Source: JAPLVB01 sp964353635
Lineage (GTDB): Archaea; Aenigmatarchaeota; Aenigmatarchaeia; QMZP01
NCBI GenBank assembly: GCA_964353635.1
Contig: CAYGVS010000038.1
Span: forward strand, 1-7,457
DNA: 7,457 nt
Direction of reading: 5' to 3'
Part shown: positions 1 to 4,689 of the stretch, piece by piece
How positions within the stretch are numbered: position 1 is the first letter of the stretch
Layout: the number at the start of each line of letters is the position of its first letter
The notes under the pieces: generated by a model
Told to the model about the DNA's origin: nothing
The model's input: only the letters and a program-made list of their open reading frames with translations
The model's database searches: none
Position numbers and translations under genes: made by a program

Positions 1-249
1 CCAGCGGCGCTGTTCGCGGCAACCGCGACCGGCAAGCCCGTCGGGCTTTGCGTCTACAAGAGGGACAAGTACCTTGACGTGACCATGCGTTCCAGGGAGC
101 CTGGTATTAAGCTCAACAAGCTCGCTGAGGGAGCCTCCGAGGCTGTAGGAGGCTCTGGTGGCGGGCATGAGAATGCTGCTGGAGCAAAGATACCCTTCGG
201 GACGCTGGATGCCTTCCTAAAGAAGCTTAACGAGCTGGTGAAGGCTTAA
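1..249 (+). CDS. C-terminal end of a DHH/DHHA1-family phosphoesterase (RecJ-like), 5' truncated by the window
   Basis: Frame 1 is open from the first base and ends at TAA (247-249), giving the last 82 residues of a protein whose start lies outside the window. The clearest signal is GGSGGGHENAAGAKIP at local residues 50-65, the glycine-rich GGGH motif of DHHA1 domains, which bind the substrate end in RecJ-like nucleases and nanoRNA/cyclic-dinucleotide phosphodiesterases. The preceding strand-rich stretch (GLCVYK, then a MRSR segment) and the closing amphipathic helix (AFLKKLNELV) also fit the C-terminus of this domain. The catalytic DHH domain is not visible, so single-strand exonuclease and oligonucleotide phosphodiesterase activities cannot be told apart. 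An archaeal RecJ-like (GAN-type) protein is the most natural guess. The family call is firm; the exact substrate is inference. Confidence 0.85.
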   Translation, partial: PAALFAATATGKPVGLCVYKRDKYLDVTMRSREPGIKLNKLAEGASEAVGGSGGGHENAAGAKIPFGTLDAFLKKLNELVKA

Positions 250-251
250 AT
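246..251 (+). promoter_or_regulatory. Candidate TATA box for the small Cys/His protein gene
   Basis: TTAAAT is centred 26-27 nt before the ATG at 275, the distance expected for a leaderless archaeal transcript starting at the initiation codon. It overlaps the TAA stop of the upstream gene. No Shine-Dalgarno-like purine run occurs between 250 and 274, which supports the leaderless reading. The short AT-rich match could be chance, and co-transcription with the upstream gene is also possible. Confidence 0.4.
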
Positions 252-274
252 CACTGCTCCTGCTATCTTTTCCT

Positions 275-526
275 ATGAAGTCTTACGTGCAGAGATGCAA
301 GGAATTCTGGTCAGGTATAGAGTCAAGGAAAAAAGAATGCCTAGCAGACGGCCACAGGAAACCAGAGTGGTTCCCTTATATTGTCACTAACAGTAGCAAG
401 CATGGAAACATTGTAAAAGGGTTCTGTGATTATTGCCTCGCTCCTTTGGAAAGGCCTCTTAATACCGAAGAGCATGAGAGAATCAACAAATTCTACCAAT
501 CCTTGGACGAACCCGTTACGATTTAA
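275..526 (+). CDS. Small Cys/His-rich protein, putative zinc-binding, function unknown
   Basis: This encodes 83 residues beginning 25 bases after the stop of the phosphoesterase gene. It is basic in its first half and carries C22-x4-H27 and C51-x2-C54, a spacing that could form one zinc site of the treble-clef or zinc-ribbon kind. C8 is a further cysteine. Aromatic residues (W12, W32, F33, Y35) lie around the first pair, and RPLN-TEEHE after the second pair looks like the start of a C-terminal helix. No membrane segment or signal peptide is present. The ATG is the first in frame and the only reasonable start; it has no Shine-Dalgarno but has a TATA-like element 26 nt upstream. The stop TAA overlaps the stop of the facing NFACT-R gene. 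I do not recognise the family. RNA or ribosome binding would suit its size and charge, but that is a guess. Confidence 0.75.
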   Translation: MKSYVQRCKEFWSGIESRKKECLADGHRKPEWFPYIVTNSSKHGNIVKGFCDYCLAPLERPLNTEEHERINKFYQSLDEPVTI

Positions 527-1191
527 GAAATCTCCACAATCGTGCTGGGCACGAATTCCCTTATCTCATCTTCCTTTACCCTTTCAATGTATACCCTGTA
601 GCGGTCAGGCGCTTTAAGGAAAATCTTGTTCTTGATTGTGGTGGCTATCTCAGAGACCCCTCTCATGCCAGGCTTGAGGGTTACATACACATGGGCGTTG
701 TGCTTGATCGCAGATGCCGGCGCGCACAATACATGGGGTATCTTCTCGCCCTGCATTAACTTGACGCCTATGGAAAGCCTTACATCCACATTCTTGTAGG
801 TTGCCCTGTCGCCGAATATTATGAACGAGGCAGAGCCGTAAGCCTTAGTGGGGTCAGATGACTTCTTTATCTGCGACCTCTTCACAGCGTACACATCCAC
901 GTGCGTCATGTTCTTCATCCATGCATCGGAGTTGGCTGCCGCGAACTCTGCGGCCTGTTTCCTGGTGTCCTCATCTATTTCCCCTCTGTAGGGCTTTACC
1001 AGCACGAACTTGGAGTTCGGCAGGTCAGCATAGAATACCACGTCATTAGGCTCTGCGTACCTGTCTAGAAGAAGCGAATTCTGGTCTGCAGTCTTTGCGC
1101 AGGCCACCTTGAAGGTCCCGGTGGACTCGAACCATCTGAAGTTCTCCCACCAGCTGACCGGCTCGATCCTTTCGAAGGCCTTCCTGTCCAT
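523..1191 (-). CDS. Stand-alone NFACT-R (DUF814) domain protein, paralogue of the RqcH C-terminal part
   Basis: This 222-residue protein aligns along its whole length with about residues 370-592 of the neighbouring RqcH. Shared landmarks in order are WWENFRWF (14-21) against NWFEKFRWF, the ADQN motif (35-38), AEFAAANSDAW (81-91) against AEFAAAQSKAW, DVRLSIGV (136-143) against PLRLAIGV, and EIREFVPS (209-216) against EIARFIPS. It lacks the NFACT-N domain, the helix-hairpin-helix and the coiled coil that bring RqcH to the ribosome and tRNA. The His of the RqcH FHAD motif (H411) is Tyr here (Y54, FYAD), and the G-FLPKGSF segment is degraded to YGSASF, so its activity has probably diverged. The start ATG has a TATA element 25-26 nt upstream and no ribosome site, suggesting an independent leaderless transcript. 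Stand-alone NFACT-R proteins are known as a class, but their function is not established. A partner or regulator of RqcH, or an RNA-binding protein, is inference. Confidence 0.9.
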   Translation of the reverse strand: MDRKAFERIEPVSWWENFRWFESTGTFKVACAKTADQNSLLLDRYAEPNDVVFYADLPNSKFVLVKPYRGEIDEDTRKQAAEFAAANSDAWMKNMTHVDVYAVKRSQIKKSSDPTKAYGSASFIIFGDRATYKNVDVRLSIGVKLMQGEKIPHVLCAPASAIKHNAHVYVTLKPGMRGVSEIATTIKNKIFLKAPDRYRVYIERVKEDEIREFVPSTIVEIS

Positions 1192-1212
1192 AGTGATATA
1201 TTTGGGAAGCAG

Positions 1213-1220
1213 ATATTTAA
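1213..1220 (-). promoter_or_regulatory. TATA box for the stand-alone NFACT-R gene
   Basis: On the minus strand this reads TTAAATAT and is centred 25-26 nt before the ATG at 1191, the standard archaeal TATA to start-site distance. No purine-rich ribosome site lies between it and the ATG, so a leaderless mRNA is likely. It implies the gene can be expressed separately from rqcH, whose stop lies 79 bases upstream. Confidence 0.65.
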
Positions 1221-1270
1221 TGGTGATGTGGCTTCACTTCCTTCGCTTTTGGAGAATAAAAGAGATGGTT

Positions 1271-3049
1271 TTATTTCCTCTCTATCTCTCCCAATCCTGA
1301 TGGAATGAATCTCGCTATCTCCTCCAGCGAGAGCCTCTGGAGTATGTGTAAATCAGCCTGCTTCCCGTTCTTCAAGAACTCTGATTTGATCTCCCTGGCC
1401 AGGTCTGAGGCCTTCTTGCCTCCTGGCACGATAATTGCCGCATATCTGCATTTCTTCTTTATCGATTGCTCGGGCCCTGAGATTATCTCGCCCCTTTCTG
1501 TCACACCTATTGCTAGCCTGAGCGGGAGGTTCCTGTACCAGACTCTCTGGCCTGAGACCATGAAGGAGCCTTTGGGGAGGAACATGCCGGCAGGCGGGGT
1601 CTTGGAGAGGCTCTTCCTCTGGACAGAGAACACATGGACCGAGCCGAAGCCCTTCTGCCATGCTTTGGATTGGGCGGCTGCGAATTCAGCAGCCTCCTTT
1701 TTCGTCTGCTCCGAAGGTTCGTTGTGACTTGAAGGCGACTTCTCGGTTCCAGTTGTAGTCGCCTTCCCTCCAGAATCTGATTTGATGACAGTGAACGCAG
1801 CGCCCTTCACGTCAGCGTGGAAGCACCACTCATCGGGCTCTGCGTGGCTCTTCAAGAGAATCTCGTTCTGGTCTGCGCTCTTGCCTGCCACGACCAGTGT
1901 TCCGTCGCTGGAATGGAACCATCTAAACTTCTCGAACCAGTTCCTGTGAGCTTCCTGGTCAGGATATTCCTCAGGCTCTTCCTGTTGTTCAGCCAGGACA
2001 GGCGCTCGCAGCGACTGCAGGGATGCGATTTTTCTCTTGGCCTTCTTGGCCTGTTCGTAATAGAAGGCCGCGTTTTCCTGGGCGGTTTTCTTGAGGTCAA
2101 GCCTGACGTCCACTCCGTCCAGATTGGCTGTAATATGAAGGCCTTCTGGCTTTTGGATTGGCTCGAAGCCTGAATCCTTCTTGCTGCGGAATTTCTGGAG
2201 AAGGGATTCCACTGTATCGAATTTCCTGTATATAGCATCAGCATTCTCCCTGAACTGCTTCTCGGCGGATTTCCATTTTTCAAGCGCCTCCTTCCTCTGG
2301 TCCTCTATCCTCAGCAGCCTCTCCTGATTCGGGCTTTCCTGCTTTTGGATTGGTGTGTCCTGGATTCTCTCAAGCCCGGAAAGCCTTTCAAAAATGCTCC
2401 GCACTTCATTATCAACAAGGCTTTTTCCTGGCTTGTCCGGCCTTATCCCTGCGAAGGAGCAGAGCTTATTCGCATATTCCGGTCCCAGCCCAAGGTCTGA
2501 TGCAAGCACTGCTGCAGCCTTCTTGTCTTGCTGAAAGAATTCCCTGAACCTCTGGAAATCCATTGAGAAGGGGTCAGGCCTTGCAGGCGGATATTGATAG
2601 GATGAGCGCACCCTTATCTCCCTGTCCCTCCACTTCCTTGTACTGAGGGCACCAATGATTATCCCGTCCCTTTCCGTAAGAATGACATTGCCCGGAGGCA
2701 CGAACTCCAGGATAATCCTAAGGCCTCCAGCCTCCATCTCCAGAATCCTGTCAAAGTCATGCTGCCTTATGCCCTCTATCCTTTTTCCAGAGAGATGCTT
2801 CCTCAGAAGCATGCAGAAGCCTGTGGGCTTTTCAGGGAAAGAGCCCTTCTCCTTCTCCAATGAAACCCATGATGGAAAAACAGCAAGATGCATTCCGCCT
2901 TTCTGCGGAACGAAAACCTCGAAAGCAAGCTTTTCAGATGCCGGCGAATGGTAGATTTTCCTTATGAATCCGCCAATGAGGCCTTCCAGCTCCTTCACGA
3001 GAAACCTGAGATCGATTGCAGATATCTCCCTGCTTTTGCTATCAGCCAT
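1271..3049 (-). CDS. rqcH: RqcH / Tae2-type ribosome quality control protein (NFACT family)
   Basis: This 592-residue NFACT protein belongs to the RqcH/Rqc2/NEMF family. RqcH binds the 50S-peptidyl-tRNA complex left after a stalled ribosome splits, and recruits tRNA-Ala to add a C-terminal alanine tail that marks the nascent chain for degradation. Domains in order: NFACT-N (about 5-180) with the D100-R101 pair in HDFDRI that corresponds to the tRNA-selecting Asp-Arg motif; a helix-hairpin-helix-like stretch (185-202, DLGLGPEYANKL); a charged coiled-coil middle domain (about 240-350); then NFACT-R (about 370-505) with ADQNE (392-396) and FHAD (410-413), and a conserved C-terminal tail ending in EIARFIPS. 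A low-complexity Gly/Thr/Ser-rich insert (about 424-448) sits inside NFACT-R and is absent from the neighbouring paralogue. The ATG is preceded by a TATA element at 24-25 nt and no ribosome site. tatD lies 57 bases upstream on the same strand. Identification is secure; alanine tailing here is inferred from family knowledge. Confidence 0.95.
   Translation of the reverse strand: MADSKSREISAIDLRFLVKELEGLIGGFIRKIYHSPASEKLAFEVFVPQKGGMHLAVFPSWVSLEKEKGSFPEKPTGFCMLLRKHLSGKRIEGIRQHDFDRILEMEAGGLRIILEFVPPGNVILTERDGIIIGALSTRKWRDREIRVRSSYQYPPARPDPFSMDFQRFREFFQQDKKAAAVLASDLGLGPEYANKLCSFAGIRPDKPGKSLVDNEVRSIFERLSGLERIQDTPIQKQESPNQERLLRIEDQRKEALEKWKSAEKQFRENADAIYRKFDTVESLLQKFRSKKDSGFEPIQKPEGLHITANLDGVDVRLDLKKTAQENAAFYYEQAKKAKRKIASLQSLRAPVLAEQQEEPEEYPDQEAHRNWFEKFRWFHSSDGTLVVAGKSADQNEILLKSHAEPDEWCFHADVKGAAFTVIKSDSGGKATTTGTEKSPSSHNEPSEQTKKEAAEFAAAQSKAWQKGFGSVHVFSVQRKSLSKTPPAGMFLPKGSFMVSGQRVWYRNLPLRLAIGVTERGEIISGPEQSIKKKCRYAAIIVPGGKKASDLAREIKSEFLKNGKQADLHILQRLSLEEIARFIPSGLGEIERK
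2149..2353. repeat. Pair of 13-bp direct repeats inside rqcH
   Basis: GCTTTTGGATTGG occurs at 2149-2161 and 2341-2353. In the rqcH reading frame both copies encode a Pro-Ile-Gln-Lys segment (residues 233-236 and 297-300) that brackets the coiled-coil middle domain. The repeat may be a remnant of a small internal duplication or simply coincident codon use. Confidence 0.5.
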
Positions 3050-3070
3050 GGATAGAATATGTAACAGTGA

Positions 3071-3076
3071 TTAAAA
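3071..3076 (-). promoter_or_regulatory. TATA-like element for rqcH
   Basis: The minus strand reads TTTTAA, centred 24-25 nt before the ATG at 3049. The 57-base gap between tatD and rqcH holds no ribosome site, so rqcH is probably read from a leaderless transcript begun here, with possible read-through from tatD. Confidence 0.5.
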
Positions 3077-3086
3077 TGGATGCTTG

Positions 3087-3106
3087 GCTTTGCAGTTATA
3101 CAAAGC
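3087..3106 (-). terminator. Hairpin just after the tatD stop, possible weak terminator or mRNA 3' end
   Basis: GCTTTG (3087-3092) and CAAAGC (3101-3106) can form a 6-bp stem with an 8-base loop beginning directly beside the tatD TGA. A short T-run (TTTT) follows about 10 bases later on the minus strand but belongs to the rqcH TATA element. Archaeal termination depends mainly on U-tracts rather than hairpins, so the role is uncertain. Confidence 0.25.
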
Positions 3107-3850
3107 TCATTTCAGTTTCAGCTTGAAGACCTTTATGGCGTTTTCCTTGGCAGCAAGCAGCACCCTCTCCTTGGGCACGCCCTTCTCAATGGCAATCCTT
3201 TCAGCCGAGAGCTTTATGTTCCATGGAAGATTCCTATGGCGCTCCGGCCCCAGGAACGGGGAATCTGTTTCAAGGAGAAGATTTTCGAGAGGAACTATCT
3301 TCGCAAGCTTTCTGTGGTGTTTTGAGAAACAGATATGGGTGGCGAAGGATATGTAGAACCCTCTGTCAATAATCTGCTTTGCAAGCTCAAGAGGGCCTGA
3401 ATAGCAGTGGAATACGCACATAACTTCACTATCCTTCACCATGGTAAAGCAGTCAGGCTCCGCATCCCATGAATGGATCACCAGTGGGAGGCCGAACTGC
3501 TCTGCCAATTCTATAAATCTGCTGAATGCAACCTTTTGCTCACCCCTTTTTCTCAGGTCGCTTTCCCAGTGATAGTCAAGACCGGCCTCGCCAATGCCCA
3601 CAATCCTTTGGTGGTTTTGCTCTATGAGCTTGATAACCCCTTCGTAATCGCTTCCCTCTGTCGGGTGGTAGCCGAGAGTCAAGAAGAGGAATCCTGGATG
3701 CCTTTTAACAAGCTCAAGGGCTTTTTTGCCCTCCTCAAATGTTGCGGAGGCAACTATGACACCGTCAATCTCATCCTTGGCTTTTTTTATAACTTGTTCC
3801 CTGTCCTTGTCAAAGTCAGGAAAGCACAGATGAGCATGAATGTCAATTAT
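3107..3850 (-). CDS. tatD: TatD-family metal-dependent hydrolase, apparently using an AUA start codon
   Basis: From the ATA at 3850 this gives a 247-residue protein of normal TatD length starting (M)IDIHAHL. Metal-binding residues of the TatD/amidohydrolase fold are all present: H5 and H7 (DIHAH), E88 (GIGEAGLDYH), H126 (LVIHSWD), H148 (FHCYSG) and D196 (LLETDSPFL). TatD proteins are cytoplasmic metal-dependent nucleases or phosphodiesterases; some act in DNA repair or D-aminoacyl-tRNA deacylation, so the substrate is open. No ATG, GTG or TTG lies between the in-frame TAG at 3883-3881 and the DIHAH motif. The first TTG, at codon 57, would delete H5 and H7. AGGGG sits 6 nt before the ATA and a TATA box lies further upstream, so an AUA start is the best reading; a base error converting ATG to ATA is the main alternative. 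rqcH follows after 57 bases. Confidence 0.9.
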   Translation of the reverse strand: MIDIHAHLCFPDFDKDREQVIKKAKDEIDGVIVASATFEEGKKALELVKRHPGFLFLTLGYHPTEGSDYEGVIKLIEQNHQRIVGIGEAGLDYHWESDLRKRGEQKVAFSRFIELAEQFGLPLVIHSWDAEPDCFTMVKDSEVMCVFHCYSGPLELAKQIIDRGFYISFATHICFSKHHRKLAKIVPLENLLLETDSPFLGPERHRNLPWNIKLSAERIAIEKGVPKERVLLAAKENAIKVFKLKLK

Positions 3851-3856
3851 GCAGAT

Positions 3857-3861
3857 CCCCT
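3857..3861 (-). promoter_or_regulatory. Shine-Dalgarno-like site (AGGGG) that decides the tatD start
   Basis: The minus strand reads AGGGG followed by ATCTGC and then the ATA proposed as the initiator. The spacing of 6 nt resembles that of the clearer GGTGG sites before the S16 and adenine deaminase genes (4 and 5 nt), which supports initiation at the ATA rather than downstream. Confidence 0.45.
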
Positions 3862-3880
3862 GATTATCTATATCAAAGAA

Positions 3881-3890
3881 CTATATAAGG
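3881..3890 (-). promoter_or_regulatory. TATA box for tatD, overlapping the stop codon of the S16 protease gene
   Basis: The minus strand reads CCTTATATAG; its last three bases are the TAG stop of the protease gene. A start site about 25 nt downstream would fall near 3861, leaving a leader of about 11 nt that begins at the AGGGG site before the proposed ATA start. Confidence 0.55.
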
Positions 3891-4627
3891 AAATACTTCA
3901 GCGCATCTTCGATACTGCTCACTTCCTTGATCTCTATCCCTGACTCCTGTGAAACATCCACTGCATGGGACACCTGCTGTAGGGAGCATATCTGGCTTAT
4001 GCCAACCTTTCGGCAGTTTCTCTCAGAGCTGAGGACATTAGCAGAGGACTGGCCCGTGGGGACAAGGAAAAGCTCCGCTCCAATCTCCCTTGCCGCAGTG
4101 GCCTTCTCGACAACGCCTCCTATCTGGCCGATTGTCCCGTCAGGATTTATGGTCCCTGTTATCATGACGCTCTTGTTAAGGGGCTTGTTCTCTATCGCAG
4201 CAATTGTCGCTATTGTAAGGGCTGCTCCGGCCGAAGGGCCTTCAATGACAGTGGCGTTGGCATTTATGGTGTACACGAGGTCATAGTTGCTAAGGCTCTT
4301 CTGAGTTATACTCTCAGCTACGCTCTTGGCTGTGCGGATGGAGTTCTGGGTGTCTGTCCAGAAGAAAAGCTTGTCCACGTTGGTCAGGGTCTTGCCGTTC
4401 CCTGGAACCATCTGGACGTCCAGACTCGTGGTGACGCCTTTACCCTCCTGGTCAACAGCAGGCATCTCGATAGTGGCAAAATAAGACTGGCCGCTGGCAT
4501 TTTCAGCCTTCGCATCAATCATGGTGCAATATGAGTATGTGCTGGAAACAGACTCTGACGTAAGGTAACCACCCATGTAAGCACCCAGCACTATGCCCGC
4601 AATCAAGAACAACAACCTGATTTTCAT
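3881..4627 (-). CDS. Membrane-anchored S16 (Lon-type) serine protease, ATPase-free
   Basis: This 248-residue protein has one N-terminal hydrophobic segment (about residues 4-22, behind K2 and R4) and then a Lon-type proteolytic domain. The catalytic Ser-Lys dyad is visible: S132 in EGPSAGAAL and K175 in GGVVEKATAARE, 43 residues apart as in Lon. The intervening ITGTINPDGTIGQIGG matches the Lon pattern. There is no AAA+ domain, so it cannot unfold substrates by itself. The hydrophobic segment suggests a signal anchor with the protease outside the cytoplasm, although a cleaved signal peptide is possible. C34, C205 and C214 could form a disulfide there. Such stand-alone S16 proteins are common in archaea, with unknown substrates. 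The ATG has a strong AGGTGG site 4 nt upstream. The gene diverges from the phosphorylase gene, and its TAG stop is in the same frame as the downstream tatD. Confidence 0.9.
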   Translation of the reverse strand: MKIRLLFLIAGIVLGAYMGGYLTSESVSSTYSYCTMIDAKAENASGQSYFATIEMPAVDQEGKGVTTSLDVQMVPGNGKTLTNVDKLFFWTDTQNSIRTAKSVAESITQKSLSNYDLVYTINANATVIEGPSAGAALTIATIAAIENKPLNKSVMITGTINPDGTIGQIGGVVEKATAAREIGAELFLVPTGQSSANVLSSERNCRKVGISQICSLQQVSHAVDVSQESGIEIKEVSSIEDALKYFLI

Positions 4628-4631
4628 GCTA

Positions 4632-4637
4632 CCACCT
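4632..4637 (-). promoter_or_regulatory. Shine-Dalgarno site (AGGTGG) of the S16 protease gene
   Basis: On the minus strand AGGTGG is followed by TAGC and the ATG at 4627. It matches the core of the archaeal anti-SD complement, GGAGGTGATC, and fixes the start. With the TATA element at 4661-4666 the leader would be about 10-11 nt. Confidence 0.7.
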
Positions 4638-4654
4638 GATAGTATTTATACTCT

Positions 4655-4666
4655 TATAAATTTATA
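4655..4666. promoter_or_regulatory. Palindromic bidirectional TATA element between the protease and phosphorylase genes
   Basis: TATAAATTTATA is a perfect 12-bp palindrome in a 62-base divergent gap. Its TTTATA half (4661-4666) is centred 26-27 nt before the ATG at 4690, as expected for a leaderless phosphorylase mRNA. Read on the minus strand the same half is TATAAA, centred about 36 nt before the ATG at 4627, which leaves a short leader carrying the AGGTGG site. Both genes may therefore draw on the same TBP-binding site. Confidence 0.6.
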
Positions 4667-4689
4667 TCTGAGATTCAAAATGTGATACC

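Noticed and set aside
1192..1270. Terminator in the gap between rqcH and the NFACT-R gene
   Set aside because: Only a single TTTT occurs on the minus strand after the rqcH stop, with no stable hairpin; too weak to call.
1305..2954. Several long open frames on the plus strand and in other minus frames across rqcH
   Set aside because: They lie fully inside a well-supported rqcH gene and show no recognisable motifs; they are by-products of its codon use.
3107..3682. A shorter TatD starting at a TTG (3682)
   Set aside because: It would begin at residue 57 of the homologous protein and lose H5 and H7 of the metal site, while the open frame upstream continues to encode a perfect TatD N-terminus.
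3881..3883. Pyrrolysine insertion at the TAG between the protease and TatD
   Set aside because: Kept only as a remote option: TAG ends two other genes in the window, both domains are complete on either side of it, and no pyl genes are visible here.
3473..3943. A 156-residue plus-strand open frame across tatD and the end of the S16 gene
   Set aside because: It is antisense to conserved TatD motifs on the other strand, crosses two genes and a promoter, and shows no family features.
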